In this document: positions 1 through 6,549 of the stretch, piece by piece | How positions within the stretch are numbered: the first letter of the stretch is position 1 | How the letters are laid out: each line of letters begins with the position of its first letter | Assembly (NCBI GenBank): GCA_038123735.1 | Contig: JAYPAP010000116.1 | Coordinates: forward strand, 1 to 12,165 | Source of the DNA: REDI01 sp038123735 | Lineage (GTDB): Bacteria; Myxococcota_A; UBA796; GCA-2862545 | DNA length: 12,165 nucleotides | Reading direction: 5' to 3' | The notes under the pieces: model-generated | The model's database searches: none | What the model saw: the letters and a program-made list of their open reading frames with translations, nothing else | What the model was told of the DNA's origin: nothing | Made by a program: the position numbers and the translations under genes

Positions 1-197
1 GGGTCGAGCCGGGCTTGCAGCTGCCCTTCACGGATCATCCGTTCGGCGACGTCTCCCCGTGCCTCGCGAAGGACCTTGATCGCGTGCATCGTGCCAAGCA
101 AAGTGTGTTTTGCTGAAAACACCGTCGCCATGCCGCCACGCCCGATCAGGCGTTGAATCACGTATCGCTCGAGTTGGGTGCCGGCGGATGGGAGCAT
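1..197 (-). CDS. Ser/Thr protein kinase, N-terminal fragment (runs off left edge)
   Basis: This is the first 65 codons of a Hanks-type (PknB-like) serine/threonine kinase, which would phosphorylate Ser/Thr of target proteins using ATP. The kinase fold begins at about residue 10. The glycine-rich loop IGRGGMATVF is at residues 18-27, the ATP-anchoring lysine in AIKVL is K41, and the RExxxxA stretch around E57 fits the helix-C glutamate. The rest, including the HRD and DFG motifs, lies outside the window. The ATG at 197 is the only reasonable start because an in-frame TAG lies at 213-215; no good Shine-Dalgarno sequence precedes it. A strong terminator (262-300) separates it from the lipoprotein gene upstream, so it is probably transcribed on its own. 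A kinase close to an FHA-domain regulator (4091-4999) is suggestive, but they are 4 kb apart. Confidence 0.88.
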   Translation of the reverse strand, partial: MLPSAGTQLERYVIQRLIGRGGMATVFSAKHTLLGTMHAIKVLREARGDVAERMIREGQLQARLD

Positions 198-261
198 AGA
201 AGGAGTGTAAGCCTACGGTGTTGGCACGGGCGTAACCGATTGGCCTGAATGTGAAATAGGC

Positions 262-300
262 AAAAAAAGCCGCCGGACCCAGCAGTGCTCGGTCCAGCGG
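262..300 (-). terminator. Rho-independent terminator after the FG-GAP lipoprotein gene
   Basis: Read on the minus strand, CCGCTGGACC pairs with GGTCCGGCGG (10 pairs including one T-G wobble) around an 11-base loop, followed directly by GC and seven T. It begins 18 bases after the TAA of the gene at 319-1467 and ends that transcript before the kinase gene. Confidence 0.85.
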
Positions 301-318
301 CATGAGCGAAAACCGTAC

Positions 319-1467
319 TTACTTCAAGTAAACAGGCGCTCCAATATCAAAGCCGTGGGCATTCGTAGCTTCTCGAATGTCGGTGAAGGATTGGTGTTGC
401 CCGTCCACGATGTCGTGGCGGAGGATCCGCGTCATGACGTCGGAGCCGGCACTCGGATTGGTTCGGTAGGATGTAAGCAGTGACTCCTCGCCTGTGCCAC
501 TCCAGTCAACCGCCACTGCTCGTCCACCACCGGGGAGGTTGATGCCGGGCGAATCCGTCACATGGTCCACAAAGAGGGCGACTTGCGCTGTAAGCTCCGG
601 GGTGACTTCCATCGCAAAGAGCGCTCCTGAGTCGCCGTCATCGTCCATTCCACCAAGGATTTCTGGAATGCCGTCACGGTCGACATCGGTGATCTCCACC
701 GTATTGACCACTCCGGGGAAGTCCTTGGACAATTGGACGGGCTCGCTCAGGCCGCCAGCGCCATCGCCTAGCAGTACCGAGACGCGGCTGTGATCGCTCT
801 CGGGGCTGTTGTGGTCAACCACCACGAGGTCGACAATTCCGTCACCATCGAGATCATGCGCGCGGCGTGAGACTCGGATCTTGAACCCGCTGTAGACGGT
901 ACCGAGGGACGCAGCTTGCTCATGGCGGAAGGAGCCATCTCCGTTGCCCCATCCGATCCACAACGACTGATAGTCAGTTGCAAGGCCGTAGATGTCGAGA
1001 AGACCATCGTTGTTCAAGTCAGCAACACCCTCGGGAATGTAGGTAGGTGAGCTCTCGAGCACCTCTGTGTCCCAGGCCTCGCAATCCCAGTAGAGACGTA
1101 CCATTTGCTTAGAGCTTCGGAGGGTGGCGACGACCTCAAGGACGCTATCGTCGTCGAAGTCGGCGACCTGCATGCGGGTCCAGCTTCCACCGGTTGCAAG
1201 CCCAACCACTTCGGAGTCGTAGTACCCATCCGCGGCATTGTAGTAGGTAAGACGTGCCTGTTCCTCAAATGAGGTGACGATGAAGTCATCATCCGACGGC
1301 GCGGGACAGGGGGGTGGCTCGGGTTCTCGTTCTTGATCGATGCTGGGGTCCGTCCACATGGAGGTGTCGAGCTCCTGAGGAACGAAAGGGTCTTCGCCGA
1401 GGACGTTGAACTCCGTGTCGGAGCAGCCCGAAGCCAAGGAGAGCACAGCCGTTGCTGTGAGGCCCAC
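319..1467 (-). CDS. FG-GAP/VCBS-repeat lipoprotein, predicted beta-propeller
   Basis: 382-residue exported protein. The start is a GTG, giving a very short leader with a lipobox-like LASGC (Cys15), so the mature protein is probably lipid-anchored and faces the periplasm or cell surface. A Pro/Glu-rich linker (about residues 25-60) is followed by at least four calcium-binding FG-GAP/VCBS-type motifs: DFDDDSVLEV (103-112), DLNNDGLLDI (150-159), DLDGDGIVDL (205-214) and DVDRDGIPEI (261-270), plus a weaker DWSGTGEESL near 321. Such repeats fold as integrin-alpha-like propellers used in adhesion or ligand binding; the ligand here is unknown. Stops lie just upstream of residue -12, so no longer in-frame ATG start exists. 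The leader has no N-terminal Lys/Arg and no clear ribosome site, so the start is uncertain. It has its own promoter region (1503-1559) and terminator (262-300). Confidence 0.85.
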   Translation of the reverse strand: MGLTATAVLSLASGCSDTEFNVLGEDPFVPQELDTSMWTDPSIDQEREPEPPPCPAPSDDDFIVTSFEEQARLTYYNAADGYYDSEVVGLATGGSWTRMQVADFDDDSVLEVVATLRSSKQMVRLYWDCEAWDTEVLESSPTYIPEGVADLNNDGLLDIYGLATDYQSLWIGWGNGDGSFRHEQAASLGTVYSGFKIRVSRRAHDLDGDGIVDLVVVDHNSPESDHSRVSVLLGDGAGGLSEPVQLSKDFPGVVNTVEITDVDRDGIPEILGGMDDDGDSGALFAMEVTPELTAQVALFVDHVTDSPGINLPGGGRAVAVDWSGTGEESLLTSYRTNPSAGSDVMTRILRHDIVDGQHQSFTDIREATNAHGFDIGAPVYLK

Positions 1468-1502
1468 GAGGGCGCCAAAGTGAGCGTAAAAAGAGTCAAG
1501 CT

Positions 1503-1559
1503 ATTAAACGGCCTAATTTCTGACCAGAAAAATAAAACCAGAGACATATATAGAGTCAA
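1503..1559 (-). promoter_or_regulatory. Putative promoter(s) for the FG-GAP lipoprotein gene in an AT-rich spacer
   Basis: On the minus strand TTGACT (1559-1554) lies 17 bases before TTTATT (1536-1531). A second possible -10, TTTAAT (1508-1503), has a weak TTTTCT 17 bases ahead of it. TTGACTCT recurs 60 bases further on (1499-1492). The surrounding sequence (about 1500-1621) is strikingly AT-rich, and the sequence upstream of the first -35 resembles an UP element. Both candidates point towards the GTG at 1467. Confidence 0.45.
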
Positions 1560-1608
1560 TGATCTCCACGGTTATTACTCAATTATTAAAAACGTGAATT
1601 TTTCTGAT

Positions 1609-1661
1609 AAAAAAATAAAAACCGAAAGCGCCCGGGTCTTCGGAGGAACGACCAGGGCGCT
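1609..1661 (-). terminator. Rho-independent terminator after the 735-residue exported protein gene
   Basis: On the minus strand AGCGCCC (1661-1655) pairs with GGGCGCT (1633-1627), with an inner GGTC/GACC stem beyond one mismatch and an 11-base loop. It is followed after five bases by TTTTTATTTTTTT. This is a strong terminator about 70 bases after the stop codon at 1728. Confidence 0.8.
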
Positions 1662-1698
1662 GGCGGGGGCCGGTTCAAAATCGAAGCGGCGAAGGGAT

Positions 1699-1719
1699 GG
1701 GTGAGGGGAGTCCTCACCC
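1699..1719 (-). repeat. Perfect hairpin just after the stop codon of the 735-residue gene
   Basis: GGGTGAGG (1699-1706) and CCTCACCC (1712-1719) form a perfect 8-bp stem with a 5-base loop, nine bases beyond the TAA at 1728-1730. No T-run follows at once, so alone it is not a classical terminator. With the hairpin at 1627-1661 it forms a tandem pair and may protect the mRNA 3' end or help termination. Confidence 0.55.
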
Positions 1720-1727
1720 GGAGACGA

Positions 1728-3935
1728 TCAGTTGCTCGTGTAGGAACCACTTGGGTCGGGGATGATGGACACAGGGTGTTCATGCGACTCACCCCATCCC
1801 ACCACGTCATCGGAGCACTCTGGTACGTAGATGTGGCGGTAGGCAACACATCCGGCATTGGCTGGATTCTCATACTCTACGCGGTACAATCCAGGCTCGG
1901 TGACCGTCAGGTACATCCCGGTTGTGGACCCAGGCACCTTCTCCCCATTGAGAGACCACTTCTGAGTCATGCCGGGAGTGGTCATGAACTTGGCGTGATT
2001 AACCACCTTTAGCCGGAGGTCATGCGGTTTGGCAGGGTCGGTGTTTACGCACAGGTCATGTTCTTTGCTATTGCGTCCGTCGGTCTTCGAGAGGTTCATG
2101 TCTTGCATGAAGACGTTGATACGCTTCATACCAACACCCATATCACAAGAGCACTGGTCGTCGGACCACACATACCCCATGGGGTTGTTCAGGTCGTTGA
2201 TTCCATTGACTGCGAGAGCGGTATCGTAGTCAAAGGTGGCGGATGGCCCGTAGGAGCCGTCGATCCAGCTCTCTACATTCGAGCTCACTTCCCATTCCCA
2301 TGCGGTACCCGCCTCGCTCTCCAGGTCGTCCATCACGTCGGTCTGTGCCGTGTTTAGGAGTCCAGCGCTTTCGGGATTCAGGGGGCGCACGCCAGCACCG
2401 ACGAACATCGGGAGGCCGAACCCATCGCTGACTCGGAATGAACCCATGGCTTCGTTGCAGCAAACCCCTTCGGTAGCATCCTCTCGGGCGCCGCTTCCCC
2501 AGTCGAGACCACCGGCTTCCGGAGGGACGACATGAGCGACCGCCAACTGGGTGCGGAATTGTTGTCCGGCGAGGGCGCGCTTGAAGGTGTTGGAACTGCC
2601 GGGGCTGTCGACTGAAACCTCGCCTTCATAATGGGCGGTATAGACCACGTATCGGGCGATGTTAGAGCGCAGCGGGATAGAGTTGTTCAGGTTGATCGTC
2701 TTACTTTGCCACCGCGCGGTCTGCTCTGAAGGCGTTTTCAGGACATCGGTGTAGGAGCCAGCCACCGGCGCGCCGGTGTACCAGTTACTCTCATCGGTCC
2801 AATTGAAGCCTTGAGTCCCAAGATACACATTGAGATCGTCCATCGCTTCCCCAACGGCTGCATTTCTGGCGACGGATGTGCTTGCTCCGGTATTCCATCG
2901 TTGGGCTCCACCCCACCATTCCATCTGGTTTCCTGAAGCGGACATCCTCACTCGGTACGCACCCCCGATCCCGACGACGGCGGGGTGCTCGAAGGAGATG
3001 CGGCCGAACGCGAAGGCACTCTGCCCGGATGCCACAGCTGAGGTGCCTGCCCTCCTAGCCTTAAACATCCCGTCGATATCATAGGTGCCTACTGTGTCAA
3101 TGGTCTTGGAGCAGTCGCAATTTCCATCTCGAGTGAGGGTGTTTGCATCCACACACAGCTGCATGAAGGCCTCGGTGAATTTGCCAGACACGGACTGCGA
3201 CTCGGTCGCGGACTTATTGGAGTTGCCCGCCCGCGAGACCATCATGTCCACGCTCAGGCCGGACCCGTCGGTCTCCACTTGGTATCCCTCGGCGTCGAAG
3301 GTATTTCCGTTCACATCGAGATGCTTGACGTTAGACCAGCGCTCGCGGATCGGGCTTGTGGGGTCGCTCCCTACCGACAAGGAACCGGTTCTTCCGAATC
3401 GAAATGGATTATATGTGCCGGAAAGGTCTGTTGTTTCGAAGCCGCTGGCCGGAGTACCCTCGCTGTGCGCCGAGGCGCCCAGGTCATCATCGAGGTCTGG
3501 GGCGATCACATTGCAGTTGCAGTCGATGGCCAAGCTCGTTCCGCCGAGAAAGGAACCTCCGGGTAAGGGCCCGAGCGTGGGGCCGACAGTCTTCGGAAGC
3601 TCGCGCCCGAGGTAGGCTTCGAGAAATTCTTGGATCTCATAGCGGTCCAACGAACCACCATCATACGCGACGAGGTAGGACTCTAGGTTCATCGTATTGC
3701 CCGTCGCGCCCCACTCAGCCAGAGCCTTGAAAATTTGGGGATTTGTCCGCTGCATGCCGATGGTGCCGCTGCCAGCCGCACGGGTGACAATCCCGGTGTA
3801 CAAGCGCCCGTCATCGAGTCCGACGTCCCGTGGAAGCTCGTCCGCGTGGGCTGTTCCAGAGATGCCTACCAGGAGGGCGGACATCACGATGGCTGGGGTG
3901 AAGAGGTTGGTGAAACCTTTGGATTGGATGGTCAT
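1728..3935 (-). CDS. Large exported Cys-rich protein of unknown function
   Basis: 735 residues from the ATG at 3935, chosen because it has a GGAG site six bases ahead and opens a normal signal peptide (K6, hydrophobic 12-26, cleavage after AHA at 29-31). A GTG at 4028 would add 31 residues ahead of the signal peptide and is unlikely. I recognise no family over most of the length. It has twelve cysteines, with CxC at 139/141, 273/275 and 595/597 and an adjacent pair at 492/493, all after the signal peptide, so disulfides are likely. Its body is rich in Ser, Thr, Gly and Asn, as in beta-rich surface proteins. The C-terminal part (about 655-710: W660, NGE, VTEPGLYRVEY, GC) resembles the Ig-like/PKD-like beta-sandwich found at the end of secreted proteins. 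It is divergent from the FHA regulator and has its own terminators. A surface or appendage role is a guess. Confidence 0.85.
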   Translation of the reverse strand: MTIQSKGFTNLFTPAIVMSALLVGISGTAHADELPRDVGLDDGRLYTGIVTRAAGSGTIGMQRTNPQIFKALAEWGATGNTMNLESYLVAYDGGSLDRYEIQEFLEAYLGRELPKTVGPTLGPLPGGSFLGGTSLAIDCNCNVIAPDLDDDLGASAHSEGTPASGFETTDLSGTYNPFRFGRTGSLSVGSDPTSPIRERWSNVKHLDVNGNTFDAEGYQVETDGSGLSVDMMVSRAGNSNKSATESQSVSGKFTEAFMQLCVDANTLTRDGNCDCSKTIDTVGTYDIDGMFKARRAGTSAVASGQSAFAFGRISFEHPAVVGIGGAYRVRMSASGNQMEWWGGAQRWNTGASTSVARNAAVGEAMDDLNVYLGTQGFNWTDESNWYTGAPVAGSYTDVLKTPSEQTARWQSKTINLNNSIPLRSNIARYVVYTAHYEGEVSVDSPGSSNTFKRALAGQQFRTQLAVAHVVPPEAGGLDWGSGAREDATEGVCCNEAMGSFRVSDGFGLPMFVGAGVRPLNPESAGLLNTAQTDVMDDLESEAGTAWEWEVSSNVESWIDGSYGPSATFDYDTALAVNGINDLNNPMGYVWSDDQCSCDMGVGMKRINVFMQDMNLSKTDGRNSKEHDLCVNTDPAKPHDLRLKVVNHAKFMTTPGMTQKWSLNGEKVPGSTTGMYLTVTEPGLYRVEYENPANAGCVAYRHIYVPECSDDVVGWGESHEHPVSIIPDPSGSYTSN

Positions 3936-3972
3936 GGTGTGCTCCGATATGCCAGGGTGAGTTGCGGTTGCT

Positions 3973-4017
3973 GACACCAAGGTTCTACGCAGTCCCGGGG
4001 GTGTCGGAATCGGACAC
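3973..4017. promoter_or_regulatory. Three GACAC-type half-sites in the divergent spacer
   Basis: GACACC at 3973-3978, GGTGTC at 4000-4005 and GACAC at 4013-4017 lie between the divergent starts at 3935 and 4091. The last two form an inverted repeat with a 7-base centre. Their position suits an operator for the neighbouring regulator, but these are short motifs and could be chance. Confidence 0.25.
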
Positions 4018-4039
4018 GGATCGAACACGCACGTTTCGA

Positions 4040-4069
4040 TTGAGTTGTCGCTCTAGATTAAGGTACATT
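4040..4069 (+). promoter_or_regulatory. Putative promoter of the FHA regulator gene
   Basis: TTGAGT (4040-4045) and TACATT (4064-4069) are separated by 18 bases and lie 21 bases before the ATG at 4091. Each hexamer matches the sigma-70 consensus only in part. Confidence 0.35.
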
Positions 4070-4090
4070 GGCGGCCAGAATGGAGGCGGG

Positions 4091-4999
4091 ATGTACCCAT
4101 GCGTGTTGGTCCGGGTTGGCGATGGCGCCATTCACACCCTAGGGCCGGGTGACTTGATTGGAAGAAACCCAAACGCAGCCCTCATCTTCGATGACGCGTC
4201 GGTCTCTGAAGCGCATGCGCTCGTGAGCCTTCGGGAGGGAGGGTTTCGATTGCTCGGCCTTCGTGGCGCGTTTTCGGTTGGAGACGATCCGACACCCCAG
4301 AAGGAGTGTGCGCTGGAGCGCGGCATGGTCCTGCGGCTCTCCAAAGAGGTTGAGATCACGGTGCATGAGGTGCGCCTGCCAGACCAGAGTGTTGGGTTAG
4401 CGGGACCGGGGTTGATGCACCAAGTGCTGGCGAGTGTCGGGTCGCTGGTTGAGGGGCCGGGTGGCCAGATCCAGTATGTAAACCGATTTCGTGCCGAAGC
4501 GTTGGCCCATATCTGGAGCCTTGGCGACCAGTGGCAGTTGCGGGTCGGCGATGGAGAGCCCACGGAAATCGGTGTGGGACAGGGGTTCACGGTGGCGGGG
4601 CGTCGCTATCGGATGGTGCCGATCGGCCGTGCGGGGGCCGCACACCGCGCCACCCAACTGGAAGGCGGAGTGGAGGAACCTCTGAAGGTCGTGGCGCACT
4701 ATGACTCGGTGCGAATCGAACGAAAGACCCAGCCGGCGGTGGTTTTAACGCACACGGCTGCTCGGATTGTGAGCGAGCTGGTGCAGATTGGGGAGCCATG
4801 CCACTGGGAGGTCGTGGCCCGGGAAGTTTGGCCAAAAGAGCAGGAGCCCAGTGTTCTTCGCGGGCGGTGGGATGTGAGCCTGCGCCGCTTGCGTCGGCGC
4901 TTGTCTGCCGTGGGAATCCGACCCGATCTCGTCAGCATCGATGCTGGGACCATTCGTCTAGCACTGAATGCGGGGGACCAGGTAGAAGATCACTCGTAG
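4091..4999 (+). CDS. FHA domain-winged helix transcriptional regulator
   Basis: 302 residues from the ATG at 4091, which has GGAGG four bases upstream; a TTG at 3962 would add 43 residues that look non-coding. The N-terminal FHA domain (about 5-95) shows GR at 24-25 and SEAH with S39 and H42, the usual phosphothreonine-contacting set. The C-terminal domain (about 205-292) resembles the OmpR/PhoB DNA-binding fold: LTHTAARIVSELV, a WEVVAREVWP turn, and RWDVSLRRLRRRL as recognition-helix region, then the LVSIDAGTIRLAL hairpin. The middle (110-180) is beta-rich and unassigned. There is no receiver domain, so activity is presumably set by binding a Thr-phosphorylated partner from a Hanks kinase, as inferred for FHA regulators generally. 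EmbR of mycobacteria joins similar parts in the opposite order. It is divergent from the exported protein gene 1728-3935, a likely target or self-regulated locus. It ends ten bases from the convergent lipoprotein gene. Confidence 0.88.
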   Translation: MYPCVLVRVGDGAIHTLGPGDLIGRNPNAALIFDDASVSEAHALVSLREGGFRLLGLRGAFSVGDDPTPQKECALERGMVLRLSKEVEITVHEVRLPDQSVGLAGPGLMHQVLASVGSLVEGPGGQIQYVNRFRAEALAHIWSLGDQWQLRVGDGEPTEIGVGQGFTVAGRRYRMVPIGRAGAAHRATQLEGGVEEPLKVVAHYDSVRIERKTQPAVVLTHTAARIVSELVQIGEPCHWEVVAREVWPKEQEPSVLRGRWDVSLRRLRRRLSAVGIRPDLVSIDAGTIRLALNAGDQVEDHS

Positions 5000-5003
5000 T
5001 GAT
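4989..5003. repeat. Small inverted repeat at the convergent gene ends
   Basis: ATCACT (4989-4994) and AGTGAT (4998-5003) flank CGT and straddle the TAG of the FHA regulator gene, just beyond the stop of the opposing lipoprotein gene. It may act as a weak two-way terminator. It lacks a T-run on either strand, so support is limited. Confidence 0.35.
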
Positions 5004-5009
5004 TCTCGT

Positions 5010-5375
5010 TTACGATGGCCCAGAGAGCAGTTCGAGGTAAACGGTGCCGTTATCGTCGTCTGGAACCTCGACTTTGGTGACGCGCCACGTCGCACCCTCC
5101 ACCTGAACCTCGCTACCCGCACCCACCCAGATTTGGCGGTCAGGGAGCACGAGAAGACAGGCTTCGCCTTGGACTTCTTTGCCATTGGGGAGGGTGTATT
5201 TGAAGTTCTTGCCGGCATTTGCCATCCCCACCGGTACGGTGCCGAGACTACCCATCGTGGTCTCTTCAATGAATTCGGTCACCTTAGGCTCCTCGGATGA
5301 AGGGGTAGGGGGTGCCTGCGGCCCGCTCTTTGGGGTGCAGGCCGCAATACTGAGGATGAGAAGAAGGTAATGCAT
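5010..5375 (-). CDS. Small lipoprotein coupled to the calpain-like protease
   Basis: 121-residue lipoprotein of no family I recognise. The leader MHYLLLILSIAAC has lipobox IAAC with Cys13. A Pro/Ser/Glu-rich linker (14-36) follows, and then a compact beta-rich domain of about 80 residues (VPVG, YTLPNGKEV, QIWVGAGSEVQVEG, TWRVTKVEV, GTVYLELLS) with one further Cys (C73), reminiscent of small SH3-like barrels. The start at 5375 is chosen because its ATG shares the A of the TGA ending the protease frame (TGATG), implying coupled translation, and because the lipobox follows directly; the longer frame beginning at 5453 lies inside the protease gene. Tight coupling suggests it acts with the protease, perhaps as a membrane tether or inhibitor, but nothing in the sequence proves this. 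Confidence 0.8.
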   Translation of the reverse strand: MHYLLLILSIAACTPKSGPQAPPTPSSEEPKVTEFIEETTMGSLGTVPVGMANAGKNFKYTLPNGKEVQGEACLLVLPDRQIWVGAGSEVQVEGATWRVTKVEVPDDDNGTVYLELLSGPS

Positions 5376-5761
5376 CAGCCGATCTTGATGTTCTTGTAGT
5401 ACTTCATGAACTTGTCTGCGGAGAGTCCTTCCACGGCATGGGCGGCCCCCCACGGATTGGTGAGGTCGATGGTCTTGCCGGAGCGGTCGACGGCCGCGGG
5501 AGCGTAGGCGTGGTTTCCAACCACATTATGCGCCCGGGCTTCATCGGCCAAGGCCTGGTCGTTCTTCATATTATGGGTGCCAGCCATGACCGGTTTGCCG
5601 GACTCCAGCGCCCCATGGATGAGCTCGAAGGCTTGCTCCGCCGTGAGGGAGCCCGTGAGGTAGGTCTTTTGGCCCTTGCCGGTAAGCATCTCGAGGGCGC
5701 CCGCATATGCGAAGCCGTTATTGCTGATCTTGGAGCCGCGAATATCCTCGTAACTTCCTTT
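5375..5761 (-). pseudogene. Calpain-like protease, C-terminal half with catalytic His and Asn (after in-frame TAA)
   Basis: This is the continuation, in the same reading frame, of the calpain-like gene beyond the TAA at 5762-5764. It encodes 128 residues starting KGSYEDIRGSK, which matches the calpain segment that normally follows the EKAxAK helix. It then has GALEMLTG, the catalytic histidine in VGNHAYAPAAV (codon 5510-5512) and the catalytic asparagine in IDLTNPWG (codon 5456-5458). The first in-frame ATG is at 5689, without a good ribosome site, so independent translation would give 104 residues lacking the front of this half. The residues are conserved and there is no frameshift or other stop, so the break is either recent, a sequencing or assembly error, or is read through. 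It ends TGATG into the lipoprotein gene. Confidence 0.75.
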
Positions 5762-6441
5762 TTACTGAGCCAGCGCCTTCTCCAGGAGCGCACCCCACAA
5801 CTCGGACTCCGACCCGCGGCCGTCCTTGCCGCCCTCGTCATCACTAAGTTTGGCATAGAGTGGGGTACCCTTGTGCTTTTCGGGGAAGCGCGTGTCGATG
5901 GTTACCGTCTTTGGGGCGGGAGGTTGAGCTCGGGTCTCTCTAATGTGCAGGGTGACATCATAGGTGCCGTCACCATTATCAACGATGAGCTTGCGGATGG
6001 CCTCCGGGGTGGCACGGGCAACCGCCGCCATCGCCGCGATGAAGTAGCAGTCGCCCAGGCTTCCTTGGAGGGCATCATTGGCATCGATATCACTCGCGTC
6101 GCCCTCTCCTTGGACGAATACCGACTGGCGTTCAAAATCGGCATACTCGTGCTTGCCCTCATGCTTAGGCGCCATAGCAGGGAGAGGGGCGGTCTGTTGG
6201 CGACGTGGAGCGACGGTCTCTTCCTCGGCTTCCTCGCTTCCAAATCCGAAGAGATCGCTGAAGAAGTCCAAGATGCTGTTCTCGTTTTCGCTTTCGATAA
6301 GCGNNNNNNNNNNNNNNNNNNNNNNNNNNNNNNNNNNNNNNNNNNNNNNNNNNNNNNNNNNNNNNNNNNNNNNNNNNNNNNNACCTCTGCGGGCTCCATT
6401 GCGGTCTCTTCGGCTGCCCCCGCTCTATGGGATTTGGCCAT
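5762..6441 (-). CDS. Calpain-like cysteine protease (family C2), N-terminal half with catalytic Cys; spans the N gap
   Basis: Calpains are Cys-His-Asn endoproteases. Here QGSLGDCYFIAA holds the catalytic cysteine (codon 6047-6049) and SELWGALLEKALAQ is the conserved helix after it; then a TAA stops the frame. Ahead of the protease domain is a charged, low-complexity region (EEAEEETVAPRRQQ). A TTG at 6271 is the first start after the gap, but the frame stays open back to the Ns (LIESENENSILDFF), so the real start is probably the ATG at 6441 (MAKSHRAGAAEET), which has AGGTGAGAG a few bases upstream. With exactly 79 Ns the two sides are out of frame, so the gap length must be wrong by one base modulo three. 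No signal peptide is visible, so the protein is cytoplasmic or exported by another route. It probably belongs to an operon with the upstream cytochrome gene. Confidence 0.8.
6304..6382. other. Assembly gap (79 Ns) inside the calpain-like gene
   Basis: A run of 79 undetermined bases in the 5' part of the protease gene. The coding frame on each side is clear, and they join in frame only if the true length is 79 plus 1 modulo 3 (for example 77 or 80). Confidence 0.99.
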
Positions 6442-6470
6442 GGGTATCTCTCACCTAGAAAATAGAGCAT

Positions 6471-6490
6471 ACCCGATGTTCGCTTCGGGT
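6471..6490. repeat. Inverted repeat upstream of the calpain-like gene
   Basis: ACCCGA (6471-6476) and TCGGGT (6485-6490) are separated by eight bases in the 108-base spacer between the cytochrome stop and the protease start. On the minus strand it is followed by TATGCTCTATTTTC, which could serve as a weak terminator tail or as a -10 box, so the element may be attenuator-like or an operator. Confidence 0.3.
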
Positions 6491-6549
6491 CCGATGGCAT
6501 CGAGCTTACCGGGCCTTCGATGACGCCAGCACATGCGTTGCGAGGCTGT

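Noticed and set aside
1014..1559. Alternative minus-strand frame beginning upstream of the FG-GAP gene
   Set aside because: It has a hydrophobic start but soon becomes Ser/Pro/Arg-rich nonsense overlapping the FG-GAP repeats in another frame. I kept the frame with calcium-binding motifs.
3085..3615. Plus-strand open frames inside the 735-residue gene
   Set aside because: They are antisense shadows in GC-rich DNA, without ribosome sites or domain-like sequence; the minus-strand frame has a signal peptide and a terminator.
3936..4028. Upstream GTG start for the 735-residue protein
   Set aside because: It would place 31 residues ahead of a normal signal peptide; the ATG at 3935 has a GGAG site at the right spacing.
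3962..4090. Upstream TTG start for the FHA regulator
   Set aside because: The added 43 residues look like translated promoter sequence; the ATG at 4091 has a good ribosome site and begins at the FHA first strand.
5690..5764. Programmed stop-codon readthrough in the calpain-like gene
   Set aside because: The bases after TAA do not match a known readthrough context and no recoding structure is evident; a mutation or base error is simpler. Kept only as one option in the finding.
5438..6523. Long plus-strand open frame (361 codons) crossing the N gap
   Set aside because: It lies antisense to the calpain-like gene, whose catalytic motifs are clear, and its length is partly due to Ns. Its protein shows no recognisable motif.
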